52,593 bases of DNA from DATEAX01 sp035288145 (GCA_035288145.1 DATEAX010000028.1:1-52593); one strand, 5' to 3'. Numbered from the stretch's first letter, positions 41,200 through 49,627 are shown. Numbers and translations are program-made. The notes: generated by a model from the sequence alone, not told the origin.

Positions 41200-41751
41200 T
41201 CATTTGGCAAATTTGAGGCGGATTTTGTTTACAATATAGATTGCCAAAAAACCATAACCGATGCCAAAGAGGGCCCCTGCCAGAACATCGCCTGGATAAT
41301 GCATACCGTTGTGCAGTCGGGCAAAGGCCATTAAAAGTGCAAAGAAAATCGCCGCTAACCAAACCCAAGTTTTTCTTCGATAGAAATATAAATACAATGT
41401 TAAGAGCGCCGCTGTTGCTGACATATGGCCGGAGGGAAAAGATGAATCCACCCACATTTCGCCAGTAGAGATGATGCTTTGCGAAAAAGCGATATACGGC
41501 CGTTCGCGAAAGTAGACGCTTGCCAAGGTTTGCTTCAAAACCAAATCGCTAATCACAAAATAAACCATACCGATAAAAATCGTTCCCCAAAAAATCCACT
41601 TGCCGCGTTTCTTATCAAAAATCAGAGCAAGAATTGCCAAAATGAGCCAAAAAAGAATTAAAGCTGGCAGCCAGCTGAAATAAAAAGTCAAACTATCCAA
41701 AACAGTCCCTTGGCCGAGATGATTTAAAAAACGGACAATCTCAAATTCCAT
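41200..41751 (-). CDS. PAP2 family membrane phosphatase
   Basis: Probable lipid phosphatase (undecaprenyl-pyrophosphate or phosphatidate type). 183 residues with about five transmembrane helices. The three phosphatase motifs are complete: KQTLASVYFRERPY (C1), SFPSGHMSATAAL (C2) and ARLHNGMHYPGDVLAG (C3, with catalytic His and Asp). ATG at 41751 (MEFEIVRFLNHLGQG) is preceded by AGGA; upstream codons are dropped. Recycling of the carrier lipid for peptidoglycan would fit the neighbouring wall genes (inference). Confidence 0.9.
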   Translation of the reverse strand: MEFEIVRFLNHLGQGTVLDSLTFYFSWLPALILFWLILAILALIFDKKRGKWIFWGTIFIGMVYFVISDLVLKQTLASVYFRERPYIAFSQSIISTGEMWVDSSFPSGHMSATAALLTLYLYFYRRKTWVWLAAIFFALLMAFARLHNGMHYPGDVLAGALFGIGYGFLAIYIVNKIRLKFAK

Positions 41752-41869
41752 ATTGTATCCTGACCAATACTCTTTAATCTTGACAAAAAACTTTTGATGA
41801 CGCAAGACCGGCAAAAAGCTATGGGAATATCATCCAGTCATAACTGCCGGCAGAAATGGCGGTTTTGTG

Positions 41870-41878
41870 TGATATAAT
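41870..41878 (+). promoter_or_regulatory. extended -10 promoter of the zinc-ribbon/HTH gene
   Basis: TGA-TATAAT, within TGTGATATAATT. The same 12-nt string occurs at the promoter of the gene at 45516. Confidence 0.6.
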
Positions 41879-41905
41879 TCTTATTAGTTAAAGGGGGTGA
41901 ACCAT

Positions 41906-42748
41906 TTGTCACGCCAATGCCAGCGTCCTGGTTGCCCAACTCCGATTGCCGAATTTGTCGACCCGGAAGTCCTCTATTGTGGTTATTGCCAGTATGATTT
42001 GATACGCGGCATCCCGGATCTGGTCAGCAGCTATCTTGATGGCCGTTCCCTGCCAGATAAAGACATCCGTTTCCTCTTCAACCACTTAAAAGTAGAGACA
42101 AAAGAAGAGTTTTGCCCGGCTCGAGAATTCTCCTTGTACCTCGGATTCCACAAGGCCTACTTTAGCAAAACCCTTCAAAAGGATTGGCTCTCGGGCAAGA
42201 AAGTCAAAAGAAGCGACCCTCGGTGTCCGAAGAGACGCATCATCTGGATGATTCCTTTTGAGGAAACTGTCAGGATTTTGGACATCGAGCGCAACTGGAT
42301 TACTGTTTATCAAGCGGCCAAATTGGGCGTGAAACACCAGACACTGCTCCACTATGTCCATTTGGACTACTTTGGACCGACGCACCAGCACTATACCGGA
42401 GCATTGATGATTTCCCGGTCATTTCTTCCCCAATTTAAAGAGCGATATGCCGCAATTGTCAAGGAAAGAAGGAAGCTGAAGAGTCGTCGCTATTGGCAAA
42501 AAGACCGCTTAACTCCCGAGATAATCGGCTCGGTGCTCGGAGTTTCGGGGGGATCGGTCAGCACCTGGATAAGAAAGGGATGGCTACCGGCCAAGCGCTT
42601 CGGCCACTGGTGGCTGATTAAAAGACCGGATTTCCGGGAATTTCTCGAGCGGCTCGCCCGTGGCGAATTTTCCGTCCGTCCTCTGCCACCTGATAAGTGT
42701 CGAGCAATTCTGGAGTCCGCACCTTGGAAAAACCTCCCGATGTCTTAG
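41906..42748 (+). CDS. zinc-ribbon protein with three tandem HTH-like modules
   Basis: 280 residues. A CQRPGC...CGYC zinc-binding pair opens the protein. Three similar modules then follow. Module 1 is about 70-130 (EFSLYLGFHKAYFSKTLQKDW). Module 2 is about 135-185 (WITVYQAAKLGVKHQTLLHY). Module 3 is about 205-255 (LTPEIIGSVLGVSGGSVSTW; GWLPAKRFGHWWLIKRPDF), closest to the MerR/excisionase HTH_17 pattern with a wing. TTG at 41906 is chosen because AAGGGGGTGA ends 5 nt upstream, whereas GTG at 41897 lies inside that site. Own extended -10 and strong terminator. A DNA-binding regulator or recombination directionality factor is likely; the target is unknown. Confidence 0.75.
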   Translation: MSRQCQRPGCPTPIAEFVDPEVLYCGYCQYDLIRGIPDLVSSYLDGRSLPDKDIRFLFNHLKVETKEEFCPAREFSLYLGFHKAYFSKTLQKDWLSGKKVKRSDPRCPKRRIIWMIPFEETVRILDIERNWITVYQAAKLGVKHQTLLHYVHLDYFGPTHQHYTGALMISRSFLPQFKERYAAIVKERRKLKSRRYWQKDRLTPEIIGSVLGVSGGSVSTWIRKGWLPAKRFGHWWLIKRPDFREFLERLARGEFSVRPLPPDKCRAILESAPWKNLPMS

Positions 42749-42776
42749 CCCCGCACCATTTGGTGCGGGGCTTTCG
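42748..42776 (+). terminator. rho-independent terminator
   Basis: GCCCCGCACCA-TT-TGGTGCGGGGC (11-bp stem) followed by TTT, overlapping the TAG stop. Confidence 0.85.
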
Positions 42777-42785
42777 TTAAAAAAA

Positions 42786-42814
42786 TTGACAAAATTTTCC
42801 GTCTTCGTTACATT
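42786..42814 (+). promoter_or_regulatory. promoter of the lipoprotein/C39-like operon
   Basis: TTGACA (42786-42791), 17-nt spacer, TACATT (42809-42814). The transcript should begin near the G run 42817-42820. Confidence 0.65.
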
Positions 42815-42818
42815 AAGG

Positions 42819-42864
42819 GGCTTTACCCTGAAACCCGCGGGTAAGGCCTTAGCCAAGCGGGTTT
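42819..42864 (+). promoter_or_regulatory. candidate H-type pseudoknot in the 5' leader
   Basis: Stem 1: GGCTTTACCC (42819-42828) with GGGTAAGGCC (42839-42848), 10 bp including one G-U. Stem 2: AAACCCGC (42831-42838), which lies in the loop of stem 1, with GCGGGTTT (42857-42864), 8 bp perfect. Connecting loops are 2, 0 and 8 nt, as in compact H-type pseudoknots. It would lie at the very 5' end of the mRNA, about 50 nt before the Shine-Dalgarno of the lipoprotein gene. Regulatory function is inferred. Confidence 0.45.
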
Positions 42865-42914
42865 AGCATATTGAAAACAGATTCTGGCCAGTCATCAGAA
42901 AAAGGAGGAAACCA

Positions 42915-43475
42915 ATGAAAAAGCTGATGGCCGTAGTCGTGCTTTTGGCAATCGTGGGGTTAATTTACGCCTGCGTTGCCAAAACAGAAAAGACCATTCC
43001 GGAACCTTCGGGATTCCGGCTCTCCCGAACTCCCCAGGCAAGCATCGATTTGGTCCAAGACAGGGATTCTCAAAACATCGCGATTTCCTGGGTGAAAGAT
43101 GGGCAAGGCAGAATTGCCACGGTTAATGAGCCGATTGGCGAAGAGGTGACGATTGGCACCCCGCAGAATGAGGATTCAGAGCGGGGCGTTTCGGTTAACA
43201 TCAATCTGCCCAAAAGGGAAATCCAGAAGTACTGGCTCTGTCTTGAGGGCAAGAAGGGTCAGAAGTGCCGACTTGAAACCAGCTTTCTTGACGCAAGGGG
43301 TCGAATCTGGCCGAAAAAGCCGATGGGATTCTCTTTCCGGCTCCATCGTGAAGGCAAGGTCTTCCGGGCTTACCTTCTGCTCACCTGCAATCCCAAAAAA
43401 ACACCATCTCAAGCAATGACCTTATGGGAAGTTGCCAAAAAGGATGTTTTTCCGGGTCATGGAGGCAAGCGATGA
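42915..43475 (+). CDS. putative lipoprotein, unknown
   Basis: 186 residues. N-terminal MKKLMAVVVLLAIVGLIYAC has a lipobox-like end (IYAC), so it is probably lipid-anchored and extracytoplasmic. The mature part is beta-rich (AISWVKDGQGRIATV, GVSVNINLPKREIQKYWLCL, FSFRLHREGKVFRAYLLLTC) with three further Cys. ATG follows AAAGGAGG. It is the first gene of an operon and its stop overlaps the next ATG. Not recognised. Confidence 0.7.
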   Translation: MKKLMAVVVLLAIVGLIYACVAKTEKTIPEPSGFRLSRTPQASIDLVQDRDSQNIAISWVKDGQGRIATVNEPIGEEVTIGTPQNEDSERGVSVNINLPKREIQKYWLCLEGKKGQKCRLETSFLDARGRIWPKKPMGFSFRLHREGKVFRAYLLLTCNPKKTPSQAMTLWEVAKKDVFPGHGGKR

Positions 43476-45424
43476 AAAGGCTCTTCATTCTCCTTGTCCT
43501 CCTTGCCGAGCCGACCTTTGGTTCGGAAACTTGGCATCTTCCGCCGGAAAACTGGGGACGGCTCCATATCCCCGCGGATGAAAACTACTCGACCGCGGGC
43601 CAGCTTTCTTCGACCATCGCCCAAGGCACGCGGGTGGGGGTTTTCGGCCGGGCCGGGGCAAATCTCGATTATGGCGGCTGGCAGCTCAAAACCACCAGCT
43701 TCTGGCTACCAAATTCCGCCACCGGCGAAGGAGAAGAATTCTGGCAGGCCGTCGGCAATGTCTATCTCAAACCAGGGGGATTTCCCCTGGCTTTGACCGG
43801 CGCGGGAGCAACTGATTACCCGACCACTGCGATGTGGGCAACCCAGGGCTATGCCGTGCCGCCGCTCTTCGGTCTTCCCCAAGTAAGCCAAAAGGGCAAC
43901 TTTTATCCTTACGCCGCTGACGGCAAGACCACCATTGCCCAAAATGGTTGTCTTCTCTGCAGCATCCTTGCCGGGGCCAAGCGGATCAACCGTTGCCCGT
44001 GGAGCATTGAATTCTACAACGACTGGCTGGCGCTAAACCACGGCTTCAATGTCCGCGATATCCGCTGTCCGATTGCCGCCAACCTGGTGGGATTCCAGTA
44101 CATCGGCGAGTTTAAGTGGAACATCGCGACGATTGAGAAGTATCATGCCCGCGATTGGCATGAGGTCGGTAAAATGGGAGTCAAGCGGCGAAACGGCAAA
44201 TGGGGCACCCACTTTGTCGGCATCTCGCCCGGAGTGATTTTGCCCGGTAAGATTTTGGGGATGATGGACCCAGCTTGCCGGTCGGATTACTTTAACCAGA
44301 CGCGCTATCGGCCGCGCCGGATTAAGGTTTTCGCCCCGGTCGTTCCCCAGGACAGCGCCAGCTTGGTGAGCATCCCCTATCTTTGGCGGCAAAACGGCTG
44401 GTGGCTCGGGACGCCGGTTTATCCGCCTGACTGGGGAACAATTGCCTCGGCTTCGGAGAATTCGTCTCCGGATGTTTCGTCGCGGCCAGCGGCCAATCAA
44501 TTGGCCGGCGCAACCCTGGCAAGTTCCGGTCTGGCCCGGCTCGATGCTTTTACCAATCAAAACGTCTTTCTCGAAAGGGTCGAGACGCCGCGGTTTATTT
44601 TGACCCCGGAAAATTCCGAGGAGGTCGCCGAAGGAGCAACTCTGGATACCGATTTCGGCAGTGCTCCCGAAGACGATGATTCACTCGAGATTGACGAGGA
44701 AGATTTGCTCTCCGAGCCGCCGCCGGACGATCATTCAGTCATGGGACTGCTGGCCGCACCGCAGGGTCGATACATCTTCTTCCTTTCCGGCCCGCCCAAT
44801 GCTCCTTACCAAGTGACTTGCTGGGGGATGGATAACCTCGGGAAGCCGATGGCGGACAAAATCCTTGCCGGCGTCCTTGACGCAAGCGGCAAAGCAAGTA
44901 CCTTTGTGGATTTTGACCCAGGTATCACCGCCTTCAAACTGGGTACTATCCGTCAAATGAGCGTCGGCTCCGAAGTGAGTTTCTCTTCGGAAGTGACCGA
45001 AACCTCGGCGACGGAGTTTTCCGTAGAGAATGCCGACCGAAGCGCCGGCGTAAAAGTCCTTTCATTGGCCGAGCCGTCAATCGGCGCGACGGTCTGGACG
45101 CGGGGCAAGGTAATCTCGCTTGCACCAGAGATTATTGTCGAAGCAACCGAGGTCAAAATCCTTGGAAGCGGTCTTCCGACCATCAAACCGCTCGGGATTG
45201 CCGGAAAATGGCCGACGCTTGCCAACGGACTGCTGGCAAAAATTGCCGGCAAAGTTGCCACCGTCAATGGTTCAACCGCGATTATCGATGATGGCGGAGA
45301 AATCCTGACATTGACCGCGGTCGACAAACCGCTCAAAACCGGGGACTTTGTGACTCTCGTCACCGTTCTTCGGGCAAACAAAATCCTCCGGCCAAGACCC
45401 GGCTCAATTCAAATCTTGGATTGA
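43472..45424 (+). CDS. large secreted protein with C39-like cysteine-peptidase region
   Basis: 650 residues with a signal peptide (MKRLFILLVLLAEPTFGSET). An N-terminal beta-rich region (about 20-150) precedes a segment AQNGCLLCSILAGAKRINR...WLALNHGFN and GTHFVGISPGVILPGKI. This matches the Cys...His order of papain-like C39_2 domains (Cys near 160, His near 250). An acidic linker (EDDDSLEIDEEDLLSEPPPDD) leads to beta-rich modules. The last (about 580-640: KIAGKVATVNGSTAIIDDGG) resembles the OB module of the surface nuclease at 5008-6993. ATG overlaps the upstream stop. Peptidase activity is possible, not certain. Confidence 0.7.
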   Translation: MKRLFILLVLLAEPTFGSETWHLPPENWGRLHIPADENYSTAGQLSSTIAQGTRVGVFGRAGANLDYGGWQLKTTSFWLPNSATGEGEEFWQAVGNVYLKPGGFPLALTGAGATDYPTTAMWATQGYAVPPLFGLPQVSQKGNFYPYAADGKTTIAQNGCLLCSILAGAKRINRCPWSIEFYNDWLALNHGFNVRDIRCPIAANLVGFQYIGEFKWNIATIEKYHARDWHEVGKMGVKRRNGKWGTHFVGISPGVILPGKILGMMDPACRSDYFNQTRYRPRRIKVFAPVVPQDSASLVSIPYLWRQNGWWLGTPVYPPDWGTIASASENSSPDVSSRPAANQLAGATLASSGLARLDAFTNQNVFLERVETPRFILTPENSEEVAEGATLDTDFGSAPEDDDSLEIDEEDLLSEPPPDDHSVMGLLAAPQGRYIFFLSGPPNAPYQVTCWGMDNLGKPMADKILAGVLDASGKASTFVDFDPGITAFKLGTIRQMSVGSEVSFSSEVTETSATEFSVENADRSAGVKVLSLAEPSIGATVWTRGKVISLAPEIIVEATEVKILGSGLPTIKPLGIAGKWPTLANGLLAKIAGKVATVNGSTAIIDDGGEILTLTAVDKPLKTGDFVTLVTVLRANKILRPRPGSIQILD

Positions 45425-45433
45425 GCCATTTGC

Positions 45434-45466
45434 CCCCGCACCATTCTTTGAAGGGTGCGGGGTTTT
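45434..45466 (+). terminator. rho-independent terminator
   Basis: CCCCGCACC / GGTGCGGGG stem with an 11-nt loop, then TTTT; 10 nt after the stop codon. Confidence 0.88.
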
Positions 45467-45478
45467 CAATTACACCAC

Positions 45479-45509
45479 TTGACTTTTTTTTGCCATAATG
45501 TGATATAAT
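45479..45509 (+). promoter_or_regulatory. promoter giving a probably leaderless mRNA
   Basis: TTGACT (45479-45484), 19-nt spacer, TATAAT (45504-45509) with an extended TGTGA. The -10 ends 6 nt before the ATG at 45516. Confidence 0.65.
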
Positions 45510-45515
45510 TAAAAT

Positions 45516-46028
45516 ATGAAACAACCAATTCTAAAAATCATTCTCATCATCCTCGCGGTCGCGATTCTCGGAACCGGGGTGGCCTACGGCACCATCAACT
45601 TGGTTAAAAGGAAAGAAAATCCCCCTTCACCCACCCCAACGCCGAGCATCACCCCCCGAATATCGCCGACCTCGCCGGCAACCACACCCACATTTGATAC
45701 GACGCCAAAATCCGCTGAAGTATTGACTGCCGCTTTACTCTGGGCAAGACGCGACGAGCTGGTGGGACAAACCGTCATTGTTGAAGATGTCGTTACTTTT
45801 CTTTCCAGCTGTCCGACAGTGGAAGGCGTCCGGCCCGAACAATGTTCGACCGGTCTTTATCTTGGAAGCCAGGAAGACAACAACTTTGCTCTCTATAAAA
45901 ACGGTAAGACAATCACCTGTCGAGGCATGCCCGCCACCTGTGAGGGTTTTGCCAAAGACCAAAAAAAGCGTTTTTCCGGGACTTTGGTCAAAAGCCAACT
46001 GACCACCTATTATCTTAATGTTCTCTAA
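45516..46028 (+). CDS. membrane-anchored protein with small beta domain
   Basis: 170 residues: transmembrane anchor (about 5-29), a Ser/Thr/Pro linker (SPTPTPSITPRISPTSPATT), and a C-terminal domain of about 100 residues. The domain has an OB-like pattern (LVGQTVIVEDVVTFLSSCPT, GLYLGSQEDNNFALYKNGKT, FSGTLVKSQLTTYYLNVL) and four Cys that could form two disulfides. No Shine-Dalgarno is present; the -10 lies immediately upstream, so translation is probably leaderless. Unknown function. Confidence 0.72.
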   Translation: MKQPILKIILIILAVAILGTGVAYGTINLVKRKENPPSPTPTPSITPRISPTSPATTPTFDTTPKSAEVLTAALLWARRDELVGQTVIVEDVVTFLSSCPTVEGVRPEQCSTGLYLGSQEDNNFALYKNGKTITCRGMPATCEGFAKDQKKRFSGTLVKSQLTTYYLNVL

Positions 46029-46059
46029 GCCGCCTTTTTTCTAATTTACGGGTAAAAAC

Positions 46060-46088
46060 TTGACAGGGCCTTAAAAATCCTCTATACT
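46060..46088 (+). promoter_or_regulatory. sigma-70 promoter
   Basis: TTGACA (46060-46065), 17-nt spacer, TATACT (46083-46088), upstream of the gene at 46145. Confidence 0.8.
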
Positions 46089-46144
46089 ATCCTCAAATCC
46101 GAGCGATCGGCTTCTCCCGCAGGTTCACAGGGAGGTGATTTCCG

Positions 46145-46567
46145 ATGACACTCGGCGAGGCGAAAGAGATTTTGAAGGGGTATTACCCTTTCAGAATCCA
46201 AAGAAAACGATTGCGTCTTAACCTAGACGCGCTGGCCAAAGAAACAAACTACCAACCGCTGGTAGATGGCCCAACTCAAAAGAGCTGGCCGATATCAGAC
46301 CTGATCCCCAACGAATCGCCGGATAAGCAGGCACGATTTCGTGCCGCTTTCCGGACGATCTGGGAAGCGGAAAAACTGAAGGTGGAAGGGTTGTGGGACG
46401 ACCCCTGGTGGACCGATCTCAAGGTAGAACCGTTTTCGAAGCGGCAGACCTCCGAGATCTATCTCTGGGTTTCCAAGAGTTTGTCCCTATCACAAATCCG
46501 AATCCTCGAGGACACCCTCGAGCAAATTGCCCCTGAAGCAGTTTGCTTTGAAAGGGTGGCCGCATAA
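46145..46567 (+). CDS. soluble protein of unknown family
   Basis: 140 residues, no signal or membrane segment, several Trp (LWDDPWWTDLKV). Helical N-terminus (LGEAKEILKGYYPFRIQRKR) and a C-terminal helix (SLSQIRILEDTLEQIAPE). ATG preceded by AGGGAGGTGA. Monocistronic with a consensus promoter and a strong terminator. Not recognised. Confidence 0.7.
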   Translation: MTLGEAKEILKGYYPFRIQRKRLRLNLDALAKETNYQPLVDGPTQKSWPISDLIPNESPDKQARFRAAFRTIWEAEKLKVEGLWDDPWWTDLKVEPFSKRQTSEIYLWVSKSLSLSQIRILEDTLEQIAPEAVCFERVAA

Positions 46568-46587
46568 CCGAACTTGCGGGAGTTTCT

Positions 46588-46630
46588 GCCCCGGTGTTGT
46601 TTTCGCCCAACTCAACCGGGGCATTTTTTT
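46588..46630 (+). terminator. rho-independent terminator
   Basis: GCCCCGGT / ACCGGGGC stem with a 19-nt loop, followed by a run of seven T. Confidence 0.9.
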
Positions 46631-46668
46631 AAGTATTTAATATTTGAAGTCCGTTTGAGTCCGGAAAT

Positions 46669-47280
46669 TTAATCCAATGGCGTCGGGGTGGGGGTGGGTG
46701 CGAAGAGACAGGTGATTGGGTCCTTTATTTCACCTGTAGATTCATTGCCCGATGGATCCCGAAATTTTACCCAAACCGTTTTGGTGGAAAAGGGGTTGCC
46801 GCAGGGCGAGCCGCCATAGCGGTCATCAGCCAGATTCCAATTCGTCCGGGTGGTTTGGTATGCCTCGTATGGGCTCCATTTGGTCGTCGGAGGGTTGCCG
46901 GCAAGATAATTATTGGTAAATTTCATCGCCTGAACCGTGCCGTTGTTATCAGTAGCGCTTAAATTCAAAGTCACCGCGGTCCCTCCTGTTACTTTCGGAG
47001 CATCATTATTGATTTTGATGGTGCCGGTCGGCGGGGTAATGTCCCCAAGCACTTGGGTCTCCAGGGTGTTGCTTAAGATATTGTGGCTTCCCTGACTATC
47101 GGTATAATTTAGACTAGCGGTATTTTGAATTGTGCCAATAACCTCGGCTTTAAAAACCTGGGTGGAAATAAAGATGCCGGCAGCAAGGAGTGTCAGCCCA
47201 TACAAGCCAAAAATAATTTTCTGCCGTTTAGCCAGACGGTGAAAAGTTTTTTTAAGCCAGGCGATAATTTTTTTGGTCAT
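46669..47280 (-). CDS. secreted or surface protein with Ig-like region
   Basis: 203 residues. N-terminal basic segment plus a transmembrane/signal helix (about 18-38: IIFGLYGLTLLAAGIFIST). A beta-rich body follows: a DUF11-like start (GTIQNTASLNYTDSQGSHNI), then an Ig-like module (VTGGTAVTLNLSATDNNGTV, VWVKFRDPSGNESTGEI). The end is Pro/Thr-rich (APTPTPTPLD). ATG at 47280 preferred over TTG at 47289. It follows the beta-propeller gene by 19 nt on the same strand and is probably coexpressed. Confidence 0.7.
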   Translation of the reverse strand: MTKKIIAWLKKTFHRLAKRQKIIFGLYGLTLLAAGIFISTQVFKAEVIGTIQNTASLNYTDSQGSHNILSNTLETQVLGDITPPTGTIKINNDAPKVTGGTAVTLNLSATDNNGTVQAMKFTNNYLAGNPPTTKWSPYEAYQTTRTNWNLADDRYGGSPCGNPFSTKTVWVKFRDPSGNESTGEIKDPITCLFAPTPTPTPLD

Positions 47281-47299
47281 TGGACTCAATCTCCCCTAT

Positions 47300-49570
47300 T
47301 TAATTTGCCGTTACCTGAAAAGTGACTGTAATCGTGCTCCCCGGTTGGCCCGTGGGGGCAATGCTTTGAAATTGGAAACCGCTGAAATAAAGAACATTGT
47401 TGTTAAGAGTAAAACTGTCGTCGCCAGCGGCTTCGGTGACGGTCGAGCCATTGACTTTGGTCTGACCCGAAACATAGGTGGAACCGGCAGGGACGGCATC
47501 AGCTAAACTTAAGGCCGTCATCGTCTGGCTGGTGGGGTTGGTAATCGTTAAAGTGTAGGCGATTGTTCCGCCGCGGCTGACCGATGAGGGTCCGGTTTTG
47601 ACAAGTTGAAGCGGGGTCGGGGTCGTCCCGACTGAAGCAATGTCTATCAAATAATTATCGTCGGTTAAGAAGGCGTAACCCCCGGAAGCGGTCACGGCGC
47701 GGACAACACCGACAACACCGCCAGGATATGGCAATGTCAGAAAAGCCGTCTCTTGGGGAGCGGCGGGATTGCTAACATTGAAAATCTGGAGACCCTTAGT
47801 GGTGTTGCTGGAGATGGCGACATAAGCCGAAGTTCCCGAGACATATACCCCGAACGCCGAGTCCTTAGTCACTGTCCTGGAAACCTGCTGAAGAGCGCTG
47901 GGATTGCTGATGTTCAAGATATAGAGACCGGCGGTTCTGGCCGCCACATAGGCAAGGTTTCCGGAGATAACCACATCGTTGGCAAAATTAGCGGTCGTAA
48001 ATGAACTCAATATTCGTGGAGCGGCGGCATTGGCAACATCAATGCTCTGAACCGCGCCGGTGCTGGTGCCGCTACCATCAGCAACAATTGCCGTATTGCC
48101 GCTTACTGCGACGGAAAAAGCCTGTCCAGGGGTATCCAGCTGACCAAGAATACTGGGAGCGGCGGGATTACTGACATTGGCAATCACCAAACCGGCCAAA
48201 TAATCGGCAATGTAGGCCTTGCCCGAAGCCACCGTTACCCCGTAGCCGGAATCGGGCAAGTTCAGAGTTCCTGTAAGTGTTGGGCTAAGGGGATTTTGGA
48301 TGTTGATGATTTTGAGAGTTTGATTATCCGTGGCGTAAAGGTAATTGCCCTCAATGGTCAAGTCGTTGACTGCTCCGAGGGTGAAAGTGGCGATATGAAC
48401 CGGGGCATTGGGCTGACTGATATTGTAAATCCAAATGTCGGCCTTGTTGCCGCTAGAAACATTGTTCACTGCGTAAAGATAAGACCCGCTTATGGCAACC
48501 GCCGGCACATTAATCACCTTGCCTAAACGCCCCAAGACCGATGGACTCGAGGGATTGGTGATATTAATGGTTACCAGACCGCCTTGGCCGCTGGCAACGA
48601 CTGCAAACCCGCTGACAACGGCTGGCCGGCCGCGCAAGAAGCCGGTGAGAGCCACAAAAGAAGCGCTCTGGGGCAAAGCCGGGTTAGAAAGATTAAAGAT
48701 TTCCAAACCGTTATTCGTCGTAATGCCAGAATATTCGGTCATAAAAAGGTAGCTGCCGAGAACGGTCAAACCAGAGGCCGCCCCTCTGGTAATTACCCTG
48801 TTGACCAATTGGGGACTGCTGGGATTGGCAATGCTTACAACAAGAAGTCCGCCGGTAGAAATGTTGGCATCGGCGACATAGGCATAGCTACCACTTAAGC
48901 TAACATCCATGGCGACGGCGGCGGCCAGCGTTCCTAAAACCCGGGGAGATGCGGAATTGCTGACATCAGCGGTAATCACGCCGGTCGTATCGGCAATCAC
49001 CGCGGTTGTTCCGGTAATGGCCGATGCCCGGGCAAAGTTCGGCGTATTTAAAGTGCCGAGAACACTGGGAGCGGCAGGATTGCTAATGTTGATGATTGCC
49101 AAACCGAGGGTGCCGATACTCACATAGGCCTTGGTCCCGGAAATGGTTATCCCGTTAATTGCCTCTCCCAAAGTTAGGGAACCCGCCACGACCGGATTAG
49201 CGGGATCGGTGACTTGAAAAACCTTAAAATTCTTATCAGCCCCGACATAAGCGTAATTTCCCGAGACAGCGATAGCAAGGAAGATGGTCGAATCAAAAAA
49301 ACTTTTAACAAGAATCTTGCTCGGTGTGCTTACATCAGCGATATGGAAACCAAGCGATGAAGTCGTATAAACGTAATTTCCGGCTATCGCCACTTGATAG
49401 GTCTCGCCGCTCATCGCCGGCGTTTTACCAATCCACTGGGCGGTTTGGGCTTCGGCTTTGGGAACAACTTTACCCGCAAAGTTAAAAGAAAGCACACTTG
49501 TCAGCAAGAGCGACAAAACTATCCCTTGGAGAACTTTAATAATGATAAATCCCCGTTTGGCCTGTTTCAA
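47300..49570 (-). CDS. secreted LVIVD-repeat beta-propeller protein with C-terminal DUF11 domain
   Basis: 756 residues. Signal peptide (about 8-41). Then about 13 degenerate repeats of about 42-45 residues, each with GSYAYVA/GNYLY..., LxIIxISNPAxP and VLGTL, the LVIVD-repeat pattern that folds as beta-propeller blades (two propellers would fit). A DUF11/Ig-like domain closes the protein (about 645-756: LVKTGPSSVSRGGTIAYTLT, ITNPTSQTM). Start TTG at 49570 with AAGGAGG 4 nt upstream. Expected at the cell surface, possibly adhesive. A consensus promoter lies upstream. Confidence 0.87.
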   Translation of the reverse strand: MKQAKRGFIIIKVLQGIVLSLLLTSVLSFNFAGKVVPKAEAQTAQWIGKTPAMSGETYQVAIAGNYVYTTSSLGFHIADVSTPSKILVKSFFDSTIFLAIAVSGNYAYVGADKNFKVFQVTDPANPVVAGSLTLGEAINGITISGTKAYVSIGTLGLAIINISNPAAPSVLGTLNTPNFARASAITGTTAVIADTTGVITADVSNSASPRVLGTLAAAVAMDVSLSGSYAYVADANISTGGLLVVSIANPSSPQLVNRVITRGAASGLTVLGSYLFMTEYSGITTNNGLEIFNLSNPALPQSASFVALTGFLRGRPAVVSGFAVVASGQGGLVTINITNPSSPSVLGRLGKVINVPAVAISGSYLYAVNNVSSGNKADIWIYNISQPNAPVHIATFTLGAVNDLTIEGNYLYATDNQTLKIINIQNPLSPTLTGTLNLPDSGYGVTVASGKAYIADYLAGLVIANVSNPAAPSILGQLDTPGQAFSVAVSGNTAIVADGSGTSTGAVQSIDVANAAAPRILSSFTTANFANDVVISGNLAYVAARTAGLYILNISNPSALQQVSRTVTKDSAFGVYVSGTSAYVAISSNTTKGLQIFNVSNPAAPQETAFLTLPYPGGVVGVVRAVTASGGYAFLTDDNYLIDIASVGTTPTPLQLVKTGPSSVSRGGTIAYTLTITNPTSQTMTALSLADAVPAGSTYVSGQTKVNGSTVTEAAGDDSFTLNNNVLYFSGFQFQSIAPTGQPGSTITVTFQVTAN

Positions 49571-49599
49571 ACTCCCTCCTTTTAATGCGGTCTATATTT

Positions 49600-49627
49600 A
49601 TTATAAACCGACATTTCATTCTGTCAA
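49600..49627 (-). promoter_or_regulatory. consensus promoter of the LVIVD-repeat gene
   Basis: Minus strand TTGACA (49627-49622), 16-nt spacer, TATAAT (49605-49600). Both hexamers are perfect. Confidence 0.82.
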
